From the NCBI GenBank assembly GCA_019671005.1, contig CM033726.1, forward strand, positions 16,737,608 to 16,801,607: a stretch of DNA of 64,000 nt, in the 5' to 3' direction. Shown here piece by piece: positions 23,948 to 35,710 of the stretch (position 1 is its first letter; the number at the start of each line of letters is the position of its first letter). Origin of the DNA: Hibiscus mutabilis (Eukaryota > Streptophyta > Magnoliopsida > Malvales > Malvaceae). Below the pieces are notes generated by a model, which was given only the letters and a program-made list of their open reading frames with translations, was not told where the DNA came from and ran no database searches. Position numbers and translations under genes: made by a program.

Positions 23948-24233
23948 TTCAATTACAACAATTAATCCCCAAATCATAGCCATTCATCATGGAGCGCGAG
24001 AAATGCAGCGTACAAATTTAATTATTATGCCAAAATCAGACTGACAATTCTCATCGCATCAGACGGTACAAATCATGCCTATTCATTTCCTTCCTCTTTT
24101 CTTCTTTATTTAGCAATTCTAAACTTCCCATGTTAATCACTTAGTTTTCTAACCTTTTTTGATTTTCGAAGCTTCAAAGTTTGAATTTTTCTCTACAAAA
24201 ATCTTTTCTTTTTATCTTCTTTCTTAATCTACC
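23948..24233 (+). other. Spacer between pol and env-like gene of C
   Basis: AT-rich and non-coding; it corresponds to 52595-53291 in E. Confidence 0.55.
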
Positions 24234-24597
24234 ATGGCTAAAACAAGAGTAGCTTGCAATATTTTGAAGGAATCCTCTGCAAAAGAAGTTCAAAGTTCGG
24301 CCTCAAACCCTCCATTCGAGGAACCTGCAACTCAAGAAGAGCATATAGAATGAGGTGTTTCAAACGGAGATTATGAGTGATCATTACAATGAGCATATCC
24401 TTAAGTGAACTATCCACCTAGAACTAGGAATTGATCTTTCGCTCGAGGAGGAGCCCAGAAAATCCATCCACAAAATGATAGAGCTTCACAAATGGTGCAG
24501 TTTTTGCACTCATCCTGGTGACTACAGCGTTGCCTTGGTAAGGGAGTTTTATGCTAAACTTCATGAGCCTTTCTTAAAATTAGTTTTTTGAGGGAGA
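24234..24597 (+). pseudogene. Athila C env-like gene, N-terminal part
   Basis: The ATG at 24234 gives MAKTRVACNILKESSAKEV with an acidic stretch, then a stop near 24352 and a frame change. In the new frame are LHKWCSFCTHPGDYSVALV and REFYAKLHEPFLKL, the same block as KWEKFCQPPGEVYANIVREFYAYL in A. It is cut at 24597 by a solo LTR and resumes at 28260. Confidence 0.72.
24593..24597. repeat. Target-site duplication, left of solo LTR
   Basis: GGAGA, an exact match to 28255-28259. Confidence 0.85.
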
Positions 24598-27500
24598 TGT
24601 AACCCCCTTGACCTGACCTAGTTGTTAGACCTGAAACAAGAAGATCACATTGGGTTTACCGAAGTAAACCCGAAATGTCTTACTCAATTTATGGTCCGTT
24701 TTTTTCTTTTATCTTATCTAGATGCATTTTTAATACCTACAATGTGCATTCAAGCAACAATTCAATTTTTATTCGAAACAAACATTGATAAGGCACTCAA
24801 TTGCGAACACAAACATTTTAGGGACCCATATGCAAATCCAAATAATTAAAAAGGACTTATACGAGTTTTAGGTTACCAATATTTAATTAATTATATTTCA
24901 TGCTAGCATGTCAATTTTCAACTCAAACAGATCAAAATTAGGCATCAAATTTAACAAAATACGAAATTAAGGACTAAACTATAAAGCTACCAAAATATAG
25001 AGACTAACAAAATTTTGAAAGTATCATACTGCAATTAGATATATTATAAGCATGCTTGAAAAATCTCGGGTAAATCGAACATCATTTACCTATTCAATTG
25101 ATGCGATAACAAACGATGACCAAAATGCAAGGAATCTAAACTTGGTAAACCCATTAACTAAACGTGCTCAAATTGCATGCAAACATCCTTGACATGCTTC
25201 TAACATTATACCATCAATAAACAAGTGTGATCAATTAATCACATGCCAGTTAATCAACACAATTCACATTCATACAAGTAATCTAGAGGCATGCTTCCTA
25301 ACAATATAAAACATTAACCAATAAGCACCGAATGGTCGAGACTTCAAACATAAGCTATAGATCAATTAAGAAATAGAAGCACATGACCACTAGTACACTT
25401 AGAATACAAGTGATCCACCCAATCAAAATTATTAAGTCATTTTAAAACATTAAATCATAACCATCAAATGTACTTGGCACTAAAACATAATCAACATCAT
25501 TCACATCAATTAACGCCATCATCCAACATAATATATCTCCAACCAAATAGTAATACATTGTACAAAAATAACATCCCAATTATTAACTCGCGTTGCCTTA
25601 TTAAAAATATTTAAAATACCATAAACATACTCTTTAAAACGCTTGTCTCGGAATCACTACTTGCCTCAAACCACAACCGCACTTGTTTAATTCATTGCAT
25701 TAATGGAAGAAAAGAGACCGTAAGCATATAATGCCTAGTGAGTGCGCTCAAAATGGATAAAACGTCAATGCATTTTTGAAATCAAAACCCTAATTAGAAA
25801 CTCGTATTAAAGCAAGTCAAACTCACCATTCCAAAGCATTTAAATAAAACATGCTTAAATAAGCTTAAGCAACCTTCCAATACGTTTGTAAAACATGCCA
25901 TTCAGATTAAACCATATACACAAAAGCTTTATTTGAAACATGCATAATTACCATATGCAAACATAGCTTTCAAATACCTTGCATATTAAACTATATGCAA
26001 AACATGTATCATGGATCCCATGCATAATCCCATATGCAAACCTCAATTTAAGCTTTCACATGCATATTCTTCCAATAGCAAAGCTTAAAGAGCATAACGT
26101 GTATAGATCACATTATACAAAACATTATTCATCCATCATGAAACATTAGTTCATATATTGGCATTAAAGTGACCCAAAATCAAAGCTTTCTATTTGTAAA
26201 AACACATCGGATACACGGATTTCCCAAGTGGTTCTTTAGACACTTAAACATATACATCTCTAACCGGAGCAAATGGTACAATTAACCCCTCGGCGGTTAT
26301 GATGTATAATACCCTCCAACGGGAGAAAACGGTACAATCACAACCCCTCGACACACATGAGGCAACTTATTATAGTGCATTTTAAACCCTATGTCATTCC
26401 AACTATATTCGATAACATTTAACCATTGTCACTTGCCAATATATTCCATTGTAAACATGCTACCTCACTGTTTTTCCATATGCAACACATAACCCTTTTT
26501 CAAATGCAATAAACCATGTTTAAAAACAACTTACACATTCCTTTCGGAAACCATTTATCGAAACTTATAAGAATTCATGTACATAACCATTTCAATTGCA
26601 TTTCATATGAAAATCATGCATACAAACAGTAGGTAACAAATCTTGTATTGCAATCAAATTTTGCTTTAAACCAACACTTGTAAATCAAAAGCTCATATCA
26701 AACCGATTACAAAGGCAAAAATAGAAAAAAAAAAACTTACTTCTGAGCTTAGCTAAGCTTGCTAGGCTTTAACTAAACCCCCAAAGCCATAATTCAAATC
26801 TTTTTATAGTACCAAAACACATGTGCACTCACCAACTTCCTACCGTCTCGATTCCAACGCCTCGACGCCAATGCCTCAACGCCTAACCGAAAATCATCTG
26901 AACACTTGCCATCTTCCACAAGAAAATGCAAGGGTCAATACCAATAGGACCACACCAAAATAACCACTTATTAAAATATCTGAACCATTCCTATTCGAAC
27001 AACCCTACACGAAATGACCAATTTTCATTTTCCTTACGAAGTACCACAAGGCTTTTTCCCTTTTTTTTTCATTCATTCCCGCTACTGCTCTTATTTCCCC
27101 CCTTTTAAACCTTTAATTTTTTTTTTATAACCATTATACGTATACAATAGAGTGAGCAACAGTAGCTGTCCATTTACTCCACGAACCCTCTTCAAAGGGA
27201 ATGCAACGGGGTTATTGCCTGCTCGATCCCCTGCATGTGCCCTGCTCAACTTGCGCCACAGCCCCAATCGGACTATTTAATTCCTTTTTTAGCTAATAAA
27301 TTTCTTACAAGAAATTAATCAAACACCTATAGTGCATTCCAATATATAATCAAACAATTCAATCAATTAATGTACCAAATACCTCATCTAAGAACTCAAA
27401 TCTAAATTTAACCAACTAAATGAATTTCGGGAATTAAATTACAAAATAAACTTTAGATTATTATCACTCATGCACAAAATTTTAGAAGCCCATAAGAATC

Positions 27501-28254
27501 ATTAGATTACTATAATCTAATCAAGATTTATGAGAAAATCTATTAAAATCCAATAATTTCATTAGAAATTCGCTTTAATTATCTCAAAGCATGAGAAATC
27601 ATAGATTAAGAATCAAAATCATGTAGAAAATCATTAAAGGATATTTTCTTACCTTGCTTGATGAAAAAACAACTTGAAGATGAACCCTCCACTTGATTTC
27701 CAGCAAGAAAAATGGTGAAGATAATGTAGAAATCAAAATCCTTGATCCACAATTGTTTAGAAATAAATGAAGAAGAAATTGAAGTGGAAATAATTAAGGA
27801 ATCAAGAAATCCTTAAGTTTTGTTTGGAAGGAAATGGGAGAAAATTAGAAATATCTTTCTCATATTTTAAAAAATTATAACTGTCAACTTCTTTTTGTTA
27901 AAAACAAGAGAAAAGATATATTTAATCATTAATTTAATAATTCCAATAAAACACTACTTTAATCCATTTTTTACAAAATTGCCATTATTAATATTTTAAA
28001 CCTTTTGCAAAATAGTCACTATTTAATTTAATATTAAACCACCCATTCAAAATTACCCAAATTCAATTTTATCCTTCAACAAACCCATTAAAGTATTTTC
28101 AAAAATATTAGGCACAATAAATTTACCAAAGATCAATTTAATCAACCCAAATTACTTTCCGGGAATTAATTAATTAGCTAAAGCCTAACCAAAAATTCTA
28201 TCTCGATTCCGATAAATTACCCGAATCTTCTAGCCCATTTTTTGGGGTGTTATA
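24598..28254 (-). repeat. Solo Tekay-type LTR
   Basis: 3.66 kb with ends TGTAACCCCC (left) and GGGGTGTTATA (right) and an exact 5-bp duplication GGAGA on both sides. The right end, read on the minus strand, resembles the start of the Tekay LTR at 6428, so it lies in minus orientation. No internal domain is present; it probably arose by recombination between two LTRs of one element. Most of this gene-free block is AT-rich, with CA-rich runs around 25200-26700. Confidence 0.87.
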
Positions 28255-28259
28255 GGAGA
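28255..28259. repeat. Target-site duplication, right of solo LTR
   Basis: GGAGA, an exact match to 24593-24597. Confidence 0.85.
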
Positions 28260-29187
28260 GCTTCATTCCTTGGAGTGTTGCTATTATTAACAAGTTCTTA
28301 AAGACTTTTGTGAGTGTGGATGAGCATGCGTTGTTTGTTGCTGAGATTAATGAAGATAAACTGGATCTGTTAGTTAATGATTTATGCATTGCGGGTACAT
28401 TTTGGTCAGGGACCAATGTTGGGAATTTTACTATGCTTAGGAAATTTCTTACTCCTCCTGCAAAGATCTGGTTTCAGTTTATTAATTCTAGGTGGATGCC
28501 TTCAACCCATAACACGGCTATATCATTTGATAGAATGTGCCTGATACATTCTATCGTTAAGGGAAGAAATATTGATGTGGGTGCAATCATCTACATAGAG
28601 ATCAAGGGTTTTGCTGAGAAGAAGAGTGGAATATTGGCTTTTTCTTCGTTGATCATGCAGTTATGCGAATTGAATAGAATAAAACCCCTAAAATATAAGG
28701 AAATGATAGCCAACAAAGGGCCAATTAACAAGGTTGCCATTGAGAAAATGAAACACGCTTCAGAGGTTCCTACGCCGAAAGTGGGCACTATGGCGAGGGA
28801 GGAAAGAGACAAGGCAAAGATGGATACTGCAACCGAGAATGTCCTCACAAGTGATGAAGTTTGGAAGAAATATCTAACTATAGAGGACAAACTTGATGCT
28901 ATAACGAGCACACTAGGAAGAGTTGCAGCCATACTGAAAACAATGGATTGGCATATAATTTATTCTATGCCTATGTAAAGACATGGCACAAGTCTGTTCT
29001 TGCTTCCATGAGAAGAATCACTCCAGTTGCCTTACTAGAATTTTTAGAATTCATTCCCATCATCCGTAGCTATGATTTCTCCTCTGATGCAGCAACAAAA
29101 GAAGTATCATCCAAGTCTGCGAATTCTTTTGATGATGTAAGTGAGGCTAGTGATGCACCAAAAGAGGGTGTAGATCATATAGTGTAA
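28260..29187 (+). pseudogene. Athila C env-like gene, C-terminal part
   Basis: In the frame of 28310 the protein resumes upstream with IPWSVAIINKFLKTFVSVDE. It runs open to 28978 with DKLDLLVNDLCIAGTFWSG, FLTPPAKIWFQFINSRWMP, STHNTAISFDRMCLIHSIVK and RNIDVGAIIYIEI, then FSSLIMQLCELNRI, the hallmarks of the plant env-like/transposon protein family. A basic linker follows. A +1-type frame change near 28950-28978 leads to 28948-29187, an acidic Ser/Asp/Glu-rich tail ending at the stop after 29187. It is the longest intact stretch of this family in the window (222 residues). Without the solo LTR the gene would be about 430 codons. Confidence 0.78.
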
Positions 29188-30181
29188 TTTCATTTTGTTT
29201 TTTTTTTCTTTCTATTTTCATGAAATTTGCATTATCATTGTAATAGCATTTAGTTGTAATATCATTGCATTCATCATTGTAACCACATGTTGTCATTGCA
29301 TTCTATCATTGTATTCTATCATTTCATTTCCTTTTCTTTTGCATTAGGGACAATGCAATCTTTAAGTTTAGGGGTATACACCTAGGATTTGAAATGCACC
29401 CCATTTCAAAAAAAATGATTTTAAGCAAATGCAAGGTTCTTTTGTGTTGAAAAATCATTTACTTGCATTCGATGTGTAAACCTTGAGTCGTTCCAATTAT
29501 TGATAACTTGGTTGGATATACATGATGGATGACTTCATTTTTAACTCTGTATTAATGTATTTGCTTGTTTAAGTAAAGAATATCTAGCATCATTTCTTTG
29601 ATTTTTGATGATTTATGCTTATGCCAGCTTGTGTTATAAATGATAGAATATCTTACTAAGTATAAATAAAAGGCATTCCAATGTGAGTGCAATATAATAA
29701 AGTATCTTTCAGAGGGAACACTCATCTACATGCATTAGAAAAATAAATCTGGCCAAAGACTGTCACTGTATGAGTGTGTGTCGTTATAATGAAGTATTTC
29801 TTGGGGGTTCGTTGCACAACATCTTACTTCTCAGGGTCTAGGGTGCATCATTTTCGATATCCCTCGCTACATAAAAAAGGAGAAAAAGAAGAAAAACATA
29901 AAAATTATATATTTGATATTTATTTCATGTTATATGTGGTACTAAATAAATGCTGATGGGTGGAAAGAATTTTAGGTGATAGGTATGATGTTAGGTATTC
30001 TTGAAATGCTTGCTCATATATTGTTGTTGTAAGTTTTTATGCAATCTTTTGTCTTGTTGATGCAATGGATTTATTGGTTGGATGGAATGATTCAAGTATC
30101 TGGAATGCCTTTAAACTATTTTTGGGAACTTGCTGCTTTAAATTTTACATGAAGACAAGTAAAAAATCAAATTTGGGGGTG
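29188..30181 (+). other. Non-coding 3' region of C, with two polypurine-like motifs
   Basis: The first motif, at 29344-29375, is TTAGGGACAATGC then AAGTTTAGGGG, just after the env-like stop. The second, AAATTTGGGGGTG at 30169-30181, lies directly before the LTR and is the normal PPT. Between them is AT-rich sequence with no gene. Confidence 0.65.
30169..30181 (+). promoter_or_regulatory. Polypurine tract of Athila C
   Basis: AAATTTGGGGGTG ends one base before the LTR start TGATAGC at 30182. Confidence 0.8.
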
Positions 30182-31443
30182 TGATAGCTCTTTAAAGAGC
30201 ATGCATTTTCCCTATATTTATATATTTAATTATCCCCACATCAGTGTTTATTGCATCCATTTTTGCATTTTCATGTTTATTTCCTGCATTTTATCTAACT
30301 TAATCTCAGTTGCTCCTATTTTACATATTTCCACCTATTTTGCCTTGTTGTTATTGCATTTCTAATGTCCCTTCAGAGGAAGTCTCACCACTGCAGCCAA
30401 TTCGACACTATAACTTCCAGGTGTCTAGTTTGCTAAAAGATAAGGACGACCTTTCCAGTTGTAAAAATTGTTATAATAAATTCTGTATGGCCTTGGGTTA
30501 CGCAAAACACCTAAAGGACAAGTGTCTTTTCTTGGACAGCTTATAAAAAGACTAATCTGGGAAGAGAGAGAGCCACGTGAATTCCATTTTCATATCATCT
30601 TCAACCTCAAGCTTTTTCCTCTCATCCATGGCGGTTTAAGCTCTATTTCTGGAGATTCGAGGTGAAGCTTGGTATATTTATTCGAGGAGAAGAGGATTTC
30701 ACTACATGATCAAGGAGAATATTTTGTTATCTTCTTAAACTCTTCCTTTAGTAGATGTTTGTTGGAGATTTCTTTTATATTTTATTCTTTAATAATGATG
30801 GTTTAAACTTTTAAGCTCTATATGAACTTGATTACATCTTATTTTTTAGTTCAATATATTGTGATTAGCTTTTTTTCTCAAACTTTGATTGTTAGATCTG
30901 ATTTTGGTTTGCATGAGAATGTTAAACTTAGTTACTGACATCGATAGATGCAATGACAAGTTAGTTTAACAAGTCATTATAATGAGAGTTGAATGAGGAT
31001 ACAACGAGAGTTGATCCGCTTGTTCTAAGGATTGTAGTTTTTGCTTATAACAAGAGTTAAAGCTGATCTATATCTCTGCATCAACAGTTGAATATTGAAT
31101 GGAAGTTAGTAACGAGCTTAGTCCTTATTTTCCAATTGAGCCATCGTACTTCCTTGAATATACTTGACCTTCTGCTGAGCTAAACCGAGGAGATCCATGA
31201 TTTATTTCATTATTTCTCTACTCTGTTATCTTTTTTGTTTGCTACCACAATTGATCATTTAAACCTTACTTTATTCTTTTATTGCATCTACCATTACACT
31301 CATAATATCCATTTTTATAGAATTACTTCTGGCTACATAATACTTAAGTTGAATACATCATCCTCGTGGGATTGATATTCAAACAAGATTCTCTTGTTTC
31401 TATTCTTGCATTGACAGTGTTTGCTTGCATTTGTACTGTGACA
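30182..31443 (+). repeat. 3' LTR of Athila C
   Basis: About 1.26 kb, starting TGATAGCTC and ending ACTGTGACA, followed at once by element D sequence. Near its start is a perfect palindrome GCTCTTTAAAGAGC (30186-30199). A TATA-like TTATAAAAAG is at 30541-30550, about 360 bases in. The right edge is set where homology to Athila LTR ends stops and D RNase H coding begins. Confidence 0.75.
30541..30550 (+). promoter_or_regulatory. Candidate TATA box in the C LTR
   Basis: TTATAAAAAG lies about 360 bases from the LTR start, similar in depth to the D LTR TATA box (36578-36585). Confidence 0.5.
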
Positions 31444-33056
31444 TTTTCACACCGATCAATTGGCATACTAGGAAGTTGTTGTGGCAACTAGCAGCTACTC
31501 ATCCAGGAATGCATCATGGATCTCTAGGTAACATCTATCTTTATCTCCCCCTTCAAGCCTCGATAGGTGATCAGTAGCCTGGTTTTATGTTCTTTTCATG
31601 TCCTTAATTTTGATATCAAATTCTTTTCAAAGTAAGATCCATCAAATTAAAAGAGGCTTGGCATCCTTTTTAGCTATTAAATACTTAATTACCGAATGGT
31701 CAGTGTGAACAATTACCTTAGTATCAATCAAGTAAGGATGGAACTTTTCAAAAGCGAACACTACTGCTTGCAACTCTTTTTTCAGTAGTGGTGTAATTCA
31801 ATTGAGCACCATTAAGTATTTTGCTAGCATAGTATATCACATGGAAAATTTTACCTTTTCGCTGGCCTAAGACTACTCCTACAGAAAAATCGCCATCGCA
31901 CATGAGCTCAAAAGGTAGGGGCCACTCAGGGGGAACGACAATAGGTGTCGTGACAAGTTGCTTCTTTAGATTTTCAAATGCTGAGACAAAAGAATCATCA
32001 AAACTGAAGGTTTTGTCCTGTTCAAGCAAATTACAAAAAGGTTTAGAAATCTTAGAAAAATTATTAATAAACCTTCTATAAAAAACTACATGTTCAATAA
32101 AACTTTGGATCCCTTTAACTGAATTTGGTGGTGGCAATCTCTCGATCACGTCCACCTTGGCCTTATCTACTTTGATTCCCTTGGTTGATATTTTGTGTCC
32201 TAGATATGCCTTCATCCACCATGAAGTGGCATTTCTCCTTGTTTAAAACTAGGTCAAATTCTTCACAACATGCTAACACATTCTCTAAATTGCTGATGCA
32301 ATTTTCAAAGCTATCTCTAAATACTGAGAAGTCATCCATTTCCAGGAAATATTCCACCATATCTGAGAAAATCGCCATCATACACCTTTGAAAGGTTATC
32401 GGAGCATTACACAATTCGAATGGCATCCTCCTAAATGCGTATGTGCCAAAAGGGTATATAAAGGTGGTCTTTTCCTGGTCATCTAGTGCTATGGCAATTT
32501 GGTTGTAACCTGAGTATCCATCAAGAAAACAATAAAAGGACTTTCCTAGAAGACGATCAAGTATTTGGTCAATAAAGGGTAAAGGAAAATGATCTTTCCT
32601 AGTAGCCTTATTCAATTTTTTATAGTCCATGTATACTCTCCAATTGGTGAGAGTTCTAGTTGGAAGGATTTCATTATTTTTATTACATACCACAATCATA
32701 CCTTCCTTCTTCGGTACACATTGTACCGGACTTACCCATGAGCTATCAGAGATCGGGTATATGTTACCGTCTTCAATCCACTTGATGATCTCCTTCATCA
32801 CAATTTTCTTCATGTTAGGGTAAAGTCTTCTTTAATCATCAATTGAATTGTTGTGGTCTTCATCCATCCAGATCTTGTGCATGCGCACTGCCAGGCTGAT
32901 TCCTTTTAGATCTGCAATTGTCCAACCTATTGCCTTCTTATGTAGCGGCAACAAGCCAATCAGTTTCTTTTCCTGTTTAGGCTGCAACTTAGAAGAAATT
33001 ATCACGGGCAAGGTGTTATCCTTTCCCAAATAAACATATTTCAATTGCTCTGGCAA
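31444..33056 (-). pseudogene. Athila D reverse transcriptase and RNase H (broken, truncated)
   Basis: The minus strand from 33056 has the pre-RT region EQLKYVYLGKDNTLPV and HKKAIGWTIADLKGIS. The RT at 32163-32813 has IIKWIEDGNIYPISDSSWV, WRVYMDYKKLNKATRKDHF, FLDGYSGYNQIAIA and MDDFSVF; the usual F before MDD and a neighbouring residue appear deleted. After a frame change, 31748-32215 continues with SFIEHVVFYRRFI and the RNase H blocks PFELMCDG, VGVVLGQRKG and LNYTTTEKR. Decayed RNase H reaches HLSRLEGGD near 31560 and a DE-LL-YAN segment that stops at 31444, where the C LTR begins. Integrase is absent. Confidence 0.83.
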
Positions 33057-33459
33057 TAGTTTTAATTCTAAAACTAGGGGTTGCTCAATAGAAGGTTTGT
33101 CAAGTTTAATCTCCTTACTTGAAAAGTCAAGAGATTCAAAACTTTTACATGGTTGACTTACTATCCAATTCCCTTCTTGCTATGTCTAGTTGTCTAATTT
33201 TGGCTCCACGATTTCTTCAGAATCGGTAATAAAATTACGGTGGCAATACTCCTCCACATCGAAGTTAAATTCTGCGTTGGCTATAATAGCTTGGCATTCC
33301 TCTGGATGATCGTTAGGGTTTTAAATACATTGAGCGTGACTTGTTGCTCATTCACCCGCATAGTAAGCTCTCCTTTCTCAATGTCGATCAAGGTCTTTCC
33401 CATTGTTAAAAAAGATCTTCCAAGAATAATGGGGGTGAACTCATATTCTTCATAATCCA

Positions 33460-33800
33460 AAGCAATAAAATTAGTAGGAAAAAATAAATTTATCCACTCT
33501 TACGAAAATGTCTTTGATTTTTCCCTTTGGATGAACTTAAGATCTATCTGCAAGCTGTAGAATGACTGTGGTGAGTCTGGCCTCTCCTATGCCTAATAGT
33601 TGGAAAACAAATTTTGGCATAAAGTTTATGCTTGCTCCAAAGTCGTACAGTGCTTTCCCGACATAATGATTGCCTATGAGACATGGTATTGTAAAATTGC
33701 CTGGATCTTTTAGTTTGGGTGGTAATCGATTATGCAAGATTGCCATACACCTTTCTGTCAAGGTAATTGCCTTAAACTCGCTCAGCCTTATTCACTTAAA
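33460..33800 (-). pseudogene. Athila D aspartic protease
   Basis: The open frame at 33537-33761 reads LHNRLPPKLKDPGNFTIPC, IGNHYVGKALYDFGASINFMP and LQLADRS. DFG stands at the active site where D-S/T/L-G is usual. A stop follows LADRS, after which KGKIKDIFVRVDKFIF continues in the same region. The order gag-protease-RT on the minus strand fits Athila. The 400 bases between this and the RT (33060-33460) are linker with decayed coding sequence. Confidence 0.78.
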
Positions 33801-34099
33801 GACAATGTCTTTAAGGAACTTAGCATAATTAGGCATCTGCTCAATTGCCCCAACTTGTGGTAAGTTCATGTGAAATTGTTTAAGGATGTCAAGGAACTTC
33901 TTGAACTGGTACTCATGATTATGTTTTCTCAGCCCCTGTGGAAATGGTGGTGGCAGTCTGATCTCTTTGCTTTACTCGTCTCATATGGCTTGGCAGTGTT
34001 TGATAAACTTGTCGCAGTATATAGCATTGTCGGGGTAACGTCTAAAAGTTCATCATTTGTAATTGCCTTAGCGTTATCACTAGGCACGTCTTTCTCAAC

Positions 34100-35490
34100 A
34101 GAGGGTTACCCTTCTAGTTGAGTATTCTACTTAGGTTGGATAGGATCATTGCTCGCCTTTGGTTCGCTTTGATAGGTAACCGCTTTACACTATTTATGGT
34201 TTGTTCCTCGTACAACCTCGGTGTCGCTAGGCAGACTTTCTTGTGGCCTTGAGCTTAAGATTTAAGCAAATTGCTCAACCTACGTCTCTAATGATTTTAA
34301 CATTGATCCTTGGCTCTGTATCATTATCTTAGCCTTGTTTATAAAAGAGTTGGTCTTTTTCATGAAATTACTAGCCTCAGCCATATAAGATTCAGTCTTA
34401 AGCATGAAAGTATTTAAAGTGGTTTCCAAAGAACTAGCTGGTGACGATTGTTGTTGCGACAATTGTTTTCGTAACATGTTCTGTCAGAATCCTGATGCTT
34501 CTACGTTCTGGTGGGACTGATTGTGGAGTTGTTCTACGTTATGTCGCCAACATAAAAACTAGACTCTGGGTTCTGCGGACACTCAGAAGAATCATGGTTA
34601 TCATTACAAAAACCAAAAAATGAATCTACTACCTTAACCTCTTGTGTGTTACTAGGTCTCTACAAATTCTTAACCATGCTGGTTAATGTAGCCAGTTGTG
34701 CTGAGATAGCATCTAATAAATCAAGCTCAATTGCCGTGGCAGTTCGTCTCATCGATCCCTTCCTGGTGGTTGGGAACTGGTAATCATTATTGGCAAGTTT
34801 GTCCAAAATCTCTAAGGCTTCCTCAAGTGATTTATCTAGGATTGTGCCATTTGTCGAGACATCTAGCATCATCCTAGTTGGTGTGTTGACTCCATTGTAG
34901 AACATCATTACTTGTGTTCAATCTCTGAATCCGTGCATGGGACATTTGCGTAGAAGCTCTTTATACCGGTACTAAGCCTCGTACATAGATTCATCATATG
35001 CTTGACGAAAAGAAGTAATGTCATTAATTAGTTTATTAGTCATATTTGTAAAATTAAACCTGATAAGGAAACTCCATCATAGATCTGTCCAAGATTCTAA
35101 AGATTTGAATGGTATACTATTCATTCATGTTCTTGCCTTATCCTTCAGTGAATAGGGGAATAATTTAAACCTCAAGACATCCTCATGGACTCCCTTTTGT
35201 CTGAAATAATCGCAAACTTCTGAGAAAGATTTTAGATGTTGTCCAGCATCTTTAGTTGTTGAGCCTCTAAACTGTCCAATTGAATTGAGAATGTTAAACA
35301 TGATCGACTTCAATTCAAAGTGTGTAGATTGAATCTCAAGAGTGAAAATTCTTGGATTGAGATCACCAAGGTCTGGAAGTAAATGATCTCGGATGGGTCT
35401 ATTTCATACACGAACAAGTTGCTCGACTAAACCTATGTTGCCTCCTGCCGCAACATTCTGATTGCTGATTGGATTAACAGGATCTGCCAT
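34100..35490 (-). pseudogene. Athila D gag (broken)
   Basis: An ATG at 35490 gives MADPVNPISNQNVAAGG, a typical Athila gag start. A stop near 35405 and others follow. The capsid domain is seen as HFELKSIMFNIL, HLKSFSEVCDYFRQKGV and FKLFPYSLKDKA (35125-35313), then CPMHGFRD, MMFYNGVNTPTRMMLD and LANNDYQFP (34660-34908). A Gln/Ser-rich coil (34280-34477) lies downstream. I do not see a clean zinc knuckle. The start follows the PBS by about 200 bases, as in E. Confidence 0.8.
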
Positions 35491-35686
35491 AGCTGCTCTT
35501 AGCTCTGTCTCATTCTTCTATGAAAAACTCATTCAATCTCATATTCAAGTGGGTAGTCTTGTGTTGTTGGTCTCACTCTGGTCATACACAGACCCAAAAC
35601 CAAAAATGTTAGCCCTTGAAACAAATAACAAAATAAATAAAAAGACAAAAGGTGCAAGAAATTAAAAATAAAGTCATTATTGCTAG

Positions 35687-35704
35687 TCCCTGACAACAAC
35701 GCCA
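35687..35704 (-). promoter_or_regulatory. Primer-binding site of Athila D (tRNA-Asp type, mutated)
   Basis: The minus strand reads approximately TGGCGTTGTTGTCAGGGA, compared with the Athila PBS TGGCGCCGTTGCCGGGGA. The differences are C-to-T or G-to-A. It lies six bases (AGTTTT) inside the LTR end, the same spacing as in E. Confidence 0.72.
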
Positions 35705-35710
35705 AAAACT

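Larger units (their letters stand above)
20137..31443 (+). mobile_element. Athila element C, 5'-truncated
   Basis: A plus-strand Athila element with protease, RT, RNase H, integrase, env-like gene, polypurine tract and 3' LTR. The 5' LTR, PBS and gag are missing: the left end starts abruptly before the protease, joined to the opposing D env-like remnant. A solo LTR (24598-28254) interrupts the env-like gene. Its LTR (TGATAGCTC start) differs from those of A/E/F and D, so it is a separate family. Confidence 0.8.

Noticed and set aside
28591..28932. Minus-strand 113-residue frame
   Set aside because: Antisense shadow of the Athila C env-like gene.
31748..32823. Plus-strand frames over the D RT
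   Set aside because: Shadows of the minus-strand RT, whose catalytic box and flanking motifs are clear.
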